From assembly GCA_921293015.1 (NCBI GenBank), contig OV121088.1:32091645-32155644 (forward strand): a stretch of DNA of 64,000 bases, written 5' to 3'. The notes beneath the pieces are model-generated. The model was not told the origin of the DNA, made no database searches, and was given only the letters and a program-made list of their open reading frames with translations. Shown here in pieces: positions 49,501-59,684 of the stretch. How positions within the stretch are numbered: the first letter of the stretch is position 1; every line of letters begins with the position of its first letter. This DNA comes from Phorcus lineatus (lineage: Eukaryota; Mollusca; Gastropoda; Trochida; Trochidae). A program made the translations under genes and the position numbers.

Positions 49501-49563
49501 GTGAAAAAATGTAAGTTGCTATATATGGGATCACACTATCTGCAATAGGACAAATCTTGCACT

Positions 49564-49680
49564 TTTTTCGGTTCGAGACAATTGCGGGATTCGAACCCAC
49601 ACCTTCTGAGTCAGGCAACATCGCCAGTATATTTACTATACCAGCAGCTAAACAACTCGCCGGTTCGAATCTGGCTACGG
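49564..49680 (-). repeat. tRNA-like SINE head (minus strand)
   Basis: The B box GGTTCGAATCC (49597-49587) is preceded by an A-box-like TTTAGCTGCTGG and a long spacer, as in Ser/Leu-type tRNA heads. A second B-box-like sequence, GGTTCGAATCTGG, lies on the plus strand near 49661. The tail (minus strand, below 49565) contains CTATTGCAGATAGTGTGATC, also found in 40847-41152. Confidence 0.45.
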
Positions 49681-50206
49681 ATTGTACGAATGTACAAGAA
49701 TTTGTACTATTGCAAATAGTCTGACCCCAAATATAATTCTGTTTTAGAAGCGAAATAATTTAATATATCGATTAGATACTTTTTATTTGAAAGATCCCTA
49801 CATGAGTTTTTGACCTTGACCTTCATTTCAAGTTTCAAGATTAACATCTGCTGTTAAGCTTGGCAGAGCGTTCAAGAATTATGAAGGGTTCATGAATTAT
49901 TCTTTTAATAACTTACAAATAGTTTCTTATTGGGAAGACGCCGGTTCAAGATGATTATAGTGACCTTATCATTATTTTGAAAGTCACAAGTTCTTGATAT
50001 TTTATAAGCTTTTTCTTCGAAAGATGCAAGGCGTACTTGACTTTGGCGACCTTATTATTATTTTCAAAGTTGCAGTAAGGCATTGAATTATTCCCTATAG
50101 AAACCTGGGGTGGTTTTTTTGCTTTTCAGTGGAATATGTCGAACATTTAATTCTTTACTTTTAGAGAAGACACATTAAAATTAACAGAAATTTAACAGGA
50201 CCTAAC

Positions 50207-50360
50207 CTTTCAGAGACCATTGTCAGTGTTTGACAGTCAGATTTAAAAGACGACATAAAAAAAGAAGAGGGGAGCCGTTGATGTTCGGCAAAATCATCGT
50301 GGTGTGCAAGTACGTCCTCAAACAGGTGTAACTGCGACCTCAAACCGGAGCGATGAAATC
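50207..50360 (-). CDS. Candidate exon: charged cytosolic-tail-like sequence
   Basis: Follows a TGTTTCAG acceptor and gives an open frame, FHRSGLRSQLHLFEDVLAHH, then DDFAEHQRLPSSFFMSSFKS and onward. A possible donor AG|GTTAGG lies near 50207. The composition is protein-like and GC-richer than the flanks. Its phase (one base needed) fits a possible donor CA|GTGAGT at the end of the Ig-like exon at 51031. I do not recognise the family. If it is not spliced, the frame runs to a stop at 50161. Confidence 0.3.
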
Positions 50361-51030
50361 TGAAACAAGTGTCATTTAAGAACATTTAAAACAGGTGCAA
50401 CATATGCTTTAAACAAGTGCAAAAACATTGAAACCACGGTGTAATAGGAATTTCTCCAGATAAATCATCTCTAGCTTAGAATTTCATTGTGCAAAAGATT
50501 TCTCAAAAAACATTCTGACGGGTCCATTACTAAAAAGGAAATCGGTCAAAATACTACCAACCAGAACCAGATTTCATCCTTTCCATCTTTATGGAATTCC
50601 CTCTTTATGGATAAAAACTTTTTATTCTTTTGCATTCTTAACAGTAACAGAGTTAGATACTCTTGGCTGGTAAATGACAACACGATGAGCACATGTTCAT
50701 TCATTTGCCAATTCATTGTGAATAACAATTAATAGAATACACTTATACACAAATACACAGTCATAAGCATACTATGTGAAACACGACATCAGTCAATAGA
50801 TATAAATGACATGACACCCGAAAAATTTATAACCCAATAAATACAATTAGGAGATAAATAGTTTCATTGTTATCCAACACCCTACCGCCGTCGGTTTTAA
50901 ATTTTGAAATAATTAAAAATTAAATTAAACGGGTTTTGAATGACAAGGAATCCAATAAATTTTACAATCGCAATTATTCGATATTGTTACATGACATTTA
51001 CCGTTAGATACAAACAATTTTAAAACTCAC

Positions 51031-51353
51031 TGTTTGCGTACCCACGTTTGAGTTTTTTTCCATTTTTTGTAAGAGGCATAGCATATGACGGTGAAAACCA
51101 AAAGAAATTCCTGCCTTGATACACTTTCGAAACCGTATTCATGCAATAACGAAGACTGGAATTCACAAAGGTAGAATCCTACACTATCCACTGTGTCATT
51201 GTAGACCGAAATTCTCAACTCGTTGGTAAAATCCATCCCCCCATGATAAAAATTCAACTTGTTATTTAAACTTTTGAATGAATATGAACATTTACTACGA
51301 TTATCGTAAATCGTTAAATATAAATCAAGTTTTGGGCATGTATCAAGCCACAT
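51031..51353 (-). CDS. Candidate Ig-like, membrane-anchored protein exon
   Basis: An open frame of about 108 codons. NELRISVYNDTVDSVGFYLC resembles the E-F strands of an immunoglobulin V/I domain (the D-x-G-x-Y-x-C pattern, with V inserted). Then comes a short hydrophobic run, FLLVFTVICYASY, and a basic stretch KKWKKTQTW typical of a stop-transfer tail. No signal peptide is seen, so an upstream exon would be needed. The frame could end at TGA (51027) or splice at CA|GTGAGT into 50360, where the phase agrees. The Ig call rests on one motif. Confidence 0.35.
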
Positions 51354-52169
51354 ATGTGGTAAGGACGAATGATCATACGTTTATTATTAGTGTTCCTTCA
51401 ATTCCATTTAATTTTCAATGGGTTTCTTAAACAACAATAACTATCAAAAGTATACAAAAAATGTGTTCTATCTCTGGTAAACCTTTGAAAAAAATAAATC
51501 TTTTTAGAATTTTACTGAACTGAAACTCATATAGCAAATGAAGCATCCGTAATATCTCTAGGAAACTGCTACTGTATACATGTACATATCTGAATCAATG
51601 AACAATACAATAAATCTATACAACAAACTCTCATACTCCAAATCTTACTCTGAACATGAAAAATATTTATTTCAACTAAAATCTGCTCTCAAGAAGGCAT
51701 AAACACACTCGTAAGCAAAGGCCGCTTTCTCTCACAAATTCTCGATTACACCTTATTACTGACTCGCGATTGAAGGAATAAACTATTTAATTTTCATTGA
51801 AAGGGTGAAAAGCTGTGAGCAATAAGTGAAGGAAATATGATATTCCCCTAATAGCTTACGATTTGCAGGATTGAACAAAAACCTACTCAACAATAAACAT
51901 AAACAATGATCCGATAAGAAGAATACACAAAAACTATGATAATTCTAAAATACTGTTATGATCGATGATAAGACTGTCATCATTTTCATATTCCCCAACT
52001 AATTTAGATACATAAAGAGTATGTCTTGCAGCAATAAACACGAATTTTACCCATGTAAAAAGGAATTTCTACCTATTCAGTGCGGTTTGTCAAACTCATC
52101 CTGCTACACCAGCGTATTTTAATCCGCTGAGCTCCTTCCATATACCCTGATCTCTTTCGTGCCAATTTG

Positions 52170-52520
52170 GAATTTATTGATTAATGATTATTGTTTTAAT
52201 TAGATTTGATATTCTGCCTTTGCCATTGAAAGAATACTTTGTTATTTTATTCAATTGGGAAAATAACCAGAAGTGAAGTACTAGACAATTCTGTCATGAC
52301 ATGAATAATTTCTTATTTTGGAACTTTCGATTGTTTGAATTGATAACTTAAGCTAACTATTTCTGAAACAATTGAGCCTATTTGGATTGTTATATTCATC
52401 TAATGTCATAATGACTTTCACAGAAAAGAAATGCATACTTCAACGTCTTGAAATAACTGTTTATTAGATTAAGTATTAATACTCGCTTTAGAAGATACTT
52501 TGGGGATAAATATACTATAT
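52170..52520. repeat. Diverged duplicate of 61610-61890
   Basis: Shared phrases in the same order: TTATTGTT, TTGCCATTGA, TTTATTCAATTGGG/TTTATTCCCTTGTG, ATTTCTGAAAC/ATTTCGGAAAC, CTTGAAATAACTGTTTAT/CTTGAAATAACGGTTTAT, GATTAAG and TTTTAGAAGATACT. Either an old segmental duplication or two copies of one transposon. Confidence 0.5.
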
Positions 52521-52732
52521 TTGGAAATAAGAGGCATATAGAGGAATGATAAAAACTAATTAAATAATTTAATTTAAAGCATTTCGATAATGTTTTTGCC
52601 ACGCAACTAGTAAATCCTTGCGCTTTAAACCAATTATACAGAGCACTGTATAACTAGATTATACGCCCTATGAGTTTCCAATCTCATTAAAATAAAACGC
52701 GTAATGTAGTGTAGAATTAAGAGTTTCTTTTA

Positions 52733-52889
52733 ATGAGATTGTGTGAGTTTCACAGCAGCCAATCAGAATTGGCACGCAAACCACCACACCACAGTAAGGT
52801 ATTGAGTCCAGTGGTGGATCATGCCTTACGTAATGACGACAATACGTTTAGGTGGAATCAATGTATCTGTCAGAATCTTTTCAGCAAAA
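52733..52889 (+). CDS. Weak candidate exon with a good donor
   Basis: Open frame MRLCEFHSSQSELARKPPHH ... NQCICQNLFSKSK ending at A|GTAAGT (phase 1). Against it, the segment CAAACCACCACACCACAGTA has an inverted partner near 61025-61050, and AGCCAATCAG is a CCAAT box, so this may be repeat or promoter DNA. Its phase would allow splicing to the exon at 55830. Confidence 0.2.
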
Positions 52890-53420
52890 GTAAGTACAAC
52901 AAAGAGAATCTCAAACGACATTAGATTAATATGAAACCCGATTTTAGAAAATATGTCGTAAGTTATTGCTGATTACATTGTGAGATATAATGCAAGTGAA
53001 CGAGATGGCGTTATTAAAAACTCTAACAATATAGATAATCGTATAGCCTATTGCTGTAGGGACAGGATATTATAATATGTATAGTCTATTGAATATTAAT
53101 ATTTTCAACATCTAGTATTTCAAAACGATTACTACTGCTATATGTGAAAGGCCTATCTACAAAGTCTCTTTGAAGACTTCTTTGGATTTTGGTTTAGAAG
53201 CCATACATTTGACTGTTTGATTTTTTAGAAACTGGATAACCGAATGCATGTCTGCGACCGTTTTGATTCAACCAGTATACTATAGAAACGAGAGAATGCA
53301 TCACAATATGAAAATTACAATCTCTGCATGTACTTAATACACTACCTGCATCACATGTCGATGAGAAGTCCTCACAAAAGTATGGAATGTGCTATACTGG
53401 AACTTCTCATCTGTATCTAG

Positions 53421-53603
53421 GGTTACCTCTTGGTTTGTGATGGCCATCTGGACGACGTCATCACGTCATGTGGCAAAAAACTTTGCGAAGAGATCTGTGC
53501 AAGGCTGAAACCTTGTCCCCCGAATGCTCATCAAGCAGATTCTTTGTTTTGTACACTGAGGAACAGTTGTCATGGCGGAGGGAAGGAGTGCAGAGGCTTG
53601 TAG
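53421..53603 (+). CDS. Candidate terminal exon of a secreted eight-cysteine peptide
   Basis: After the acceptor CATCTGTATCTAG there is an open frame of 60 residues then TAG. It carries eight cysteines in 52 residues with spacing C-x10-C-x4-C-x3-C-x5-C-x11-C-x5-C-x6-C. Landmarks are VCDGHLDDVITSCGKKLCEE and SCHGGGKECRGL. GC content is clearly higher than the flanks. This is the pattern of a disulfide-rich extracellular domain, but I do not recognise the family. Phase 0 is required at the start, so it does not join the candidate exon at 52733. Upstream exons were not found. Confidence 0.45.
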   Translation, partial: GYLLVCDGHLDDVITSCGKKLCEEICARLKPCPPNAHQADSLFCTLRNSCHGGGKECRGL

Positions 53604-54179
53604 TCACGACCAGGACACCGTGAATACCTGTGTCAGGATAAAGGTGAGAAAATATTTGAACGGATGCGATGAGGGAGGGTTCGACTCTTCTCCTCCTATC
53701 CTTTCAATTTGAATGAGTCCAATCTTATAGTGTTTGAACCAGCTATAGAACGTAACCTTGCCAGGATTGAACTGATTCAAATAATTGTAAGCCAATATAA
53801 AAAAATAAAATCTTGGTTTGACTAACTGTCAAATTCATTTTGTGTAGCAAACTAGACACTTTATTCTTGTTGATCAAATGAAAACGTTATCGTGCAACCG
53901 ATCTCTAATGAGCCAGCTTATTGACATTCGTTTTTGGCCTGAATTCTGATCAATTATTGCTTGTAACAGAGTCTCATGAATTCATCTGGGGACATTCTGC
54001 GAGTTCTTCTAAAAATTAGACTTTTAGGTTGGATCAGGTGTTATCACACCAATGGAGAAGCAGCGACTTTGCTCTATGGTATATGTACATAATCGTTTAT
54101 TTGCAGTTTATATAGCAAAGTGGCATGCTGACTCATATTTAGAAACAGTGAAAAAGCAAACTACTCACATAGAATAAGG

Positions 54180-54400
54180 TTAAAGTTTGTTGTGGCGTGA
54201 AGCCAAATATTTTGCAACCAGTGCACAAATGATTGTTGCGGCGTAGCAGCAATAAGGATCGGAACCGTATGTTATGTAAATATCTCTAGTGAAAACGGAA
54301 CTTGCTTCAAATGTCCTAAGAGGTGAAAGATGAGTTACTTCTTCACTACATGAAGATATCCGACAGATTCTTTTAAGCATGTCTAGAATTGCTGTTAATA
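54180..54400 (-). CDS. Weak candidate terminal exon, minus strand
   Basis: After ACTATTAACAG the frame reads ILDMLKRICRISSCSEEVTH ... CCYAATIICALVAKYLASRH and stops at 54180. It is protein-like with a possible hydrophobic segment near the end, but there is no recognised homology and no partner exon. Confidence 0.2.
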
Positions 54401-55326
54401 GTTTTTATTTGTCGAAGGACAGAGAGGAATTTACAACTATATTTTACGAAGGCAAGATGTTTTATTTAACCCTCAAACCCTACCATGATATGCTGTTTCT
54501 AAGGCGTTTTAGCTCCTTTCGAGAGGGGTATTGGTGTTTTTCATCAATGCTTTTAAAATGATAATGTATGTTTCAATGTTTCTAGACTAGAGATTAAATC
54601 GGAAATTGAGAATATTGCATTACAGTTTGACAACTGACAGTTTGAGTGAGATTTAGTAAATTAAATCCATTCTTTATATTAAAGTCCTCTACCTAAATTT
54701 ATATTCGATGACCGTATACCTCGTCGTTGCATGATACCAGTTGATAAATGTTGAAATTGATATAAATGTGCCAGTTAAACCAATCAAAGGTGTCTTGATG
54801 TTATTCAAAACCCATACCGCTGGGTTGAAAGAATTACTGAATCATTTCATAAAATAAAAACTGTACAGATGACTATTGAAGAACTCCAAATCAAATTTAC
54901 AGCCAAACATGCGTTACAATGCGACGACAAACTTCTAGAGTCAGGGAGAATATTGATAATTGCAGTGAAGGAGGGACAGTTAAACTCATCAAAGCAGTAG
55001 AATCTGCAGGGCCGATGCACATTTACTTACTTACAAAGCAAATCAAGTCAACCCATTAGAGTCGCATCATGAGTGCGATATACCGATAAACTAGTAACTG
55101 CATCACCGATAGTTATGACAGACGAATTTCTCATTGAGTTTACAGTTGTTAATGTTCTTTCTTTATTTTCAGAAGGCAAATATGATTTTTTAAATTCAAT
55201 TTTCAGCTGGAAAAGTTCATGTGTTCTACATCATAGCTTTTGCGAAATGACGTAGTTAGCCTTGTCGTACCGCAATAGGGAGGGGTTAGATGTTTTGAAT
55301 TTCAGTACTGAAAGGTTAAATACACG

Positions 55327-55803
55327 TTAAAGAGCCAGTCCGTGATTTCCATAACATATTATTTACCTTTGATACGAACCTAAATGTCATATGTTATGAT
55401 ATAAATTAAAAACATCTGAACTTTTCCTCTCCAAAAGTCGAATATATGACAAATACTGTTTTCCATGAAAATCTAAAAACAGCTTTATAAATACACAGAG
55501 GCGGAGATCACACGTTCAATTTACATGGTTACTAGTTATATAACCTAACAAACGCTATCAACTCCAAACTGACCTCCAGGCGGCTTTAGATAAGTCTCAA
55601 AACTTACGTTTGACTGTTTGACGCGCGCCACTGTCCGGTTTTCGATCATAATTGCGACTTTCTACCTTCGTATTGTCACTGTACAAAACCAATCAGCTTT
55701 AAAATGATTTTTTTTTGGTAACAGTCGATACTTCGCGATCAAATGACACCGTTGATTAAGTTTGGCATATGTGACTCAATCAACTCAAGGAGTGCCTCTT
55801 TAA
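55327..55803 (+). mobile_element. TTAA MITE, copy D (477 bp)
   Basis: Left end TTAAAGAGCCAGTCCGTGA, right end CTCAAGGAGTGCCTCTTTAA, both with TTAA. Same orientation as copy A. More substitutions in its inverted repeats than in copies A and C. It ends 27 bp before a candidate exon at 55830. Confidence 0.85.
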
Positions 55804-55829
55804 GTTCTGAAAATTGTTGCAAACGTCAG

Positions 55830-56033
55830 GGGAAAGGTACATGAACTTTCCTGGCGCGTATTTTGCAAAAGTCGCCTATAGTCATAAGAGGACCAGAAAC
55901 GCAACTTGGTACGATTATAGGTTAGAACTGATTTTAATGAGATTACAGAACACCGGTTACGGTAATCCAATGCATCTGGGCGATGTTTTTGCAATTCAGA
56001 CTAAAACCATAAACACATATGGCATCTACATTG
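55830..56033 (+). CDS. Candidate exon with the start of an LRAT/NlpC-P60-like domain
   Basis: 204 nt from acceptor AACGTCAG to a strong donor ATTG|GTAAGTAT, phase 1 at both ends. It encodes ERYMNFPGAYFAKVAYSHKR ... WYDYRLELILMRLQNTGYGN and closes with HLGDVFAIQTKTINTYGIYI. The last part resembles the opening of LRAT/PLAAT-family domains (GD-hydrophobic-I-x-I ... H-[WY]-[AG]-I-Y-[VL]-G). In that family the residue before [WY] is the catalytic His; here it is Thr. The next phase-compatible exon (58693) continues with GCGEDVMHM, matching GDGxVxH[ML]. The family call is from a short motif only. Confidence 0.4.
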
Positions 56034-56894
56034 GTAAGTATCTGAAAGTGACACAGAGTTTGTTTCATAAATTTTGTATGTGGCTTAAACAAGAGCAGAA
56101 GTATCATGCGACCTGATTAAGTTCATATCGCCTTTCCATAGATGCATCTAAATCTCCTTAATGTCAAAATTATGACATTTTCTTGTTTTCAACTCTAAAT
56201 GAAACACGCCTATATTAATCTGTATACCATTTTCATGTATGTTAGTTAAAAGACGTGTTATTGTCCGGTTTTCGGCCACATCTTTTGACTTGAACTTGTT
56301 TACTGGCACTATACTGAACTAATAAGTATTGAGATGTTATTTTGAAGTTTGACATATTCCTTCCCAACAACATACTCTGTGTTCCTTTACACAGTCTGGA
56401 CCACGATTTGACTTAGCAATCATTGATAGTTATCAGTGGGATAACTTCAGATTTAACAATTCGAACAAAATCAACTAAGTACTGTAATGTTAATGATATA
56501 TAAACCACGGCCACACAGCTCTGCATTGGCATTGGGAACTTGGAAGGTATTAAATCAAATTAAAGAGAAGGCGTAACGCATTATTTTGATTATTGCAAAT
56601 TTTGGTCTGTATCCGTTTCACTTTAACGAATCAAAAGCGCTTAAAATGAGAATATTCACTTAAGTAAGACTACCAAGACGCCTTATATACCCCGATTTGG
56701 GATAACCGTCTATCAAGCTTTGACGAAATCATCGAAGATGACTCGTAGCCACGCCGAATGTGTGACGTGTTAGTGGTCAGCTGAAACTCGAGTTTTGTTT
56801 TTCTCTGTATCTGTAAGCTAATTCAACAACAATAGCAGTACCGAAAAAAATAAAAAATACCATGTACATGTGCTGCCTCATGATATCAGCTTTG

Positions 56895-56965
56895 CTTCTA
56901 CAGCTGCATGCCAAAAGTTTGTTCACATACCACTGTATCGTAGTGCAAATATCATGTAATTTGGG
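56895..56965 (+). repeat. Direct repeat shared with 60514-60585 (and partly 39113)
   Basis: ACAGCTGCATGCCAAAAGTT and GTGCAAATATCATGTAATTT here match ACAGCTGCATACCAAAAGGT and GTGCAAATATCATGTAATTT at 60514-60585. A shorter relative, GCAGCTGCATTCCAAAAGTT, is near 39116. Origin unknown. Confidence 0.6.
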
Positions 56966-57074
56966 TTTGTTTTGACGTAAATAAAGTTACTTCCCCAAAA
57001 CTGACAGTGAATCACTTATTGTCCATGTTAAATATAGCCCATCATTAACTTAGTTTGGGATCGTCTAGTCTAAT

Positions 57075-57165
57075 GTGCAAATATTCGAACTTTTGCATGT
57101 TGAAATATACAGAAGGGGTCATATTTTCGATATTCCTATTTCCTGAAATTTCTATAGAAATACTA
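57075..57165 (+). repeat. Diverged inverted repeat, partner at 60850-60955
   Basis: GGGGTCATATTTTCGATATT, CCTATTTCCTGAAATTTC here match the reverse complement of the partner (GGGGTCACATTTTCGAATTT, CCGATTTCCTTTAATTTC). They flank 3.7 kb that includes the minisatellite and candidate exons. They may be ends of one old DNA transposon or two unrelated insertions. Confidence 0.45.
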
Positions 57166-58240
57166 CAGTTCTGAGAAAAAAATCAACACAAATCACATTT
57201 GACGTTTTGCATGGGAACAAACATGACTTGTGTTTAAAGCTGTTGATCAATTCAAATGGATTTTGTAGCGGAAAATGAAAAGAGCGTTTTCGGAATTTTG
57301 ACCTCTTGTCACTTAAATGACATGCCAAAACTGTTATGGTTAAATGTTGGGTATGATATACGATTATGTTAGAGTACAATGAATCTTCACTTCTTTACTG
57401 AAAATTTCAACATTAACCCTTTCTTTTTCGCATTCATATCATGCCTCAAAGACATCCCAAATTACATGATATTTGCACATGGACACGCAGGTATTTGAAC
57501 AAACTTTCGGTATGCAGCGTTTCGGTAAAAAAACGTTTAGAACTTTGGTGGTCAGAGATCAACCGTTATTGAATAACATATATCATATAACAAACATATC
57601 ATGCAGGCTATTTATCGATATGAAATGTAAATTGTCTCGGGGGAAAATGAGAGTTGTTAATGAACGGGATACAATATGTTTACTGTAGTCATATTAGTAT
57701 CATATTTTTTTTGCTTAACAACTTTGTATTAAAGAGGACGATTCGCTTGCAGTTATCTAACATATCTTATTATCTACTATTACATATAACACCGTGCAGC
57801 TTTGTCACTGTCCATGAATGAAACCGTGAAGGATAACATAATAACATAACTAAGTGCATGAAATATAATATATAATAACATAGGTAAGTGCATAAAAGAA
57901 GGTGTTTATCAAAACAGCCGTTGTTTTAAGAACTTCTCAAAGTAAAGTTTCCTAATTTCCACAAACTCAAAATAATAATTGACATTTTAAACATTTTAAA
58001 TATGACATGATTGTATTATGTATTCAAATCGCCTAATTTACTTCCGTAAGCTGTCGGAAAGCTAAACGTTAATCGAATATGTACTTTGCACTTTGGTCTT
58101 CTACACAGAACACTTTTGCTTTATTTAGCGACTGCATCATTGCATTTCCTGTGTGAAACGAAATATGTTATTCATGCATACGGTGTTTTCATTGGCTGAA
58201 GTATTGCAAGGTAGTATATTTTGCAATTTCGTTCCGCTAG

Positions 58241-58365
58241 GGGGAAACTGCCTGAAGCTCGAGAAGAGCTCTAATTGTAACAGAGGTTGTACAGGAATCA
58301 ATGAGAAAGCTACCTCTCATGGGAAAGAATGCCCTCCCTTATGCTCATATCAAAGCCAAATATAG
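58241..58365 (+). CDS. Weak candidate cysteine-rich terminal exon
   Basis: After TTTCGTTCCGCTAG, phase 1, the frame reads GNCLKLEKSSNCNRGCTGIN ... GKECPPLCSYQSQI and TAG: 40 residues with five cysteines. Its phase would allow splicing from the donor at 56033, as an alternative end to the 58693 exon. GC-rich relative to the flanks. Not recognised. Confidence 0.3.
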
Positions 58366-58692
58366 AAATTTTTACCCATGGAGGTGTATCATGACTTAAG
58401 TAAAGTAATGTCAGTTGTTTTTGCTTGTACGAGCGCGAGGGCTACATGCAAATCTGCTTGAGTTTTGTAAAAGAGCGTAAAAATAGCTAGAAGTGGCCTG
58501 CTTTCTTCCCGCGGCCTGCTAATTGTTGTATAACTAAAACTGTGTAACTTGCAGTGAAACAATCGTTGCAAGGCAATTGTCACATGTGCTCATATAAAAA
58601 ATATTAACTCGATTATTTTTAACCTTATGCAGAATTAAAAAAAGATTATGAAACATTCCATACGTCACTCAATCATACTCGTTTTGTTTCAG

Positions 58693-58792
58693 GTTGCGGC
58701 GAGGATGTAATGCATATGACAGGTACAGAAGCAACAACCAAATGTAGTGTGAGCTCGGTGAAGGGTCGCATACAGAAGATCGGTATATGGAC
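58693..58792 (+). CDS. Candidate exon continuing the LRAT-like frame
   Basis: 100 nt between acceptor CGTTTTGTTTCAG and donor AC|GTAAGTG, entering in phase 1 and leaving in phase 2. It encodes CGEDVMHMTGTEATTKCSVS then SVKGRIQKIGIW. Joined to 56033 it gives YGIYIGCGEDVMHM, close to the LRAT/PLAAT core YGIYLGDxxVxHM, with the second conserved His present. The downstream intron contains the 41-bp minisatellite. The NCEHF-type catalytic Cys motif of the family is not found in a clearly matching exon. Confidence 0.4.
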
Positions 58793-58835
58793 GTAAGTGA
58801 CACAGACTCACTCTATTCTAGACTATTGGAATCTT

Positions 58836-59606
58836 GTGCAGGTACCATGGTTAAGTTAAAGCATTGAAACCTTATGTGCAGGTACCGTGGTTAATTTAAA
58901 GACTTGTAACCTTGTGTGCGGGCACCGTGGTTAAGTTTAAACATTGAAACCCTGTGTGCAGGTACCTTGGTTAAGTTAAAGCATTGAAACCTTGTGTGCA
59001 GGGACCGTGGTTAAGTTAAAGCATTGAAACATTGTGTGCAGGTACCATGGTTAAGTTTAAACATTGAAACGTGTGTGCAGGAACCGTGGTTAAGTTAAAA
59101 CATTGAAACCTTGTGTGCAGGTACCATGGTTAAGTTAAAGCATTGAAACCTTGTGTGCAGGTACCATTGTTAAGTTAAGGCATTGAAACCCTGTGTGCAG
59201 GTACCGTGGTTAATTTAAAGACTTGTAACCTTGTGTGCGGGCACCGTGGTTAAGTTTAAACATTGAAACCCTGTGTGCAGGGACCGTGGTTAAGTTAAAG
59301 CATTGAAACATTGTGTGCAGGTACCATGGTTAAGTTTAAACATTGAAACGTGTGTGCAGGAACCGTGGTTAAGTTAAAACATTGAAACCTTGTGTGCAGG
59401 TACCATGGTTAAGTTAAAGCATTGAAACCTTGTGTGCAGGTACCATTGTTAAGTTAAGGCATTGAAACCCTGTGTGCAGGTACCTTGGTTAAGTTAAAGA
59501 CTTGTAACCTTGTTTGCAGGTAGCGTGGTTAAGTTAAAGCATTAAAACCTTGTGTGTACGTACCGTGGTTAAGTTAAAGCATTGAAACCTTGTGTGCAGG
59601 TACCGT
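58836..59606. repeat. Minisatellite, about 40-41-bp unit, about 19 copies
   Basis: The unit is approximately TTGTGTGCAGGTACCGTGGT then TAAGTTAAAGCATTGAAACC. Variants mark a higher-order pattern: the TTAATTTAAAGACTTGTAAC variant recurs at 58891 and 59210 (319 bp), and the TTAAGTTTAAACATTGAAAC/GTG variant at 59051 and 59330 (279 bp), so a block of seven to eight units was duplicated and one unit gained or lost. Every unit contains TGTGTGCAG|GT, which resembles a 3' splice site. Confidence 0.93.
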
Positions 59607-59684
59607 ATCTCTTTTGAAACAAAACCTTCCAAAGCTGATGAATTATGTACAAGATTTCGTCAAAGTGGGTTTAATAAACTGTAA
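59601..59684 (+). CDS. Weak candidate exon at the right edge of the minisatellite
   Basis: Uses the last unit's CTTGTGTGCAG as acceptor, phase 2, matching the donor at 58792. The frame reads YRISFETKPSKADELCTRFR QSGFNKL and stops; the joined sequence would be GIWTYRISFE. Attractive because the phase fits and a strand plus helix would follow, but it lacks the Cys motif expected of LRAT-like enzymes. Confidence 0.2.
   Translation, partial: YRISFETKPSKADELCTRFRQSGFNKL

Noticed and set aside
53421..53520. Resemblance of VCDGHLDDVITSCGKK to an insulin B chain
   Set aside because: The two cysteines are 10 residues apart and not 11, and there is no A-chain CC motif downstream; the match is superficial.
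55800..55994. Minus-strand frame over the candidate LRAT-like exon
   Set aside because: The plus strand has the better splice sites and the recognisable motif; the minus frame is its shadow.
57473..57688. Frame QVFEQTFGMQRFGKKTFRTL and onward as an exon
   Set aside because: No good donor, no homology, and the stop falls in AT-rich DNA; chance frame is the simpler reading.
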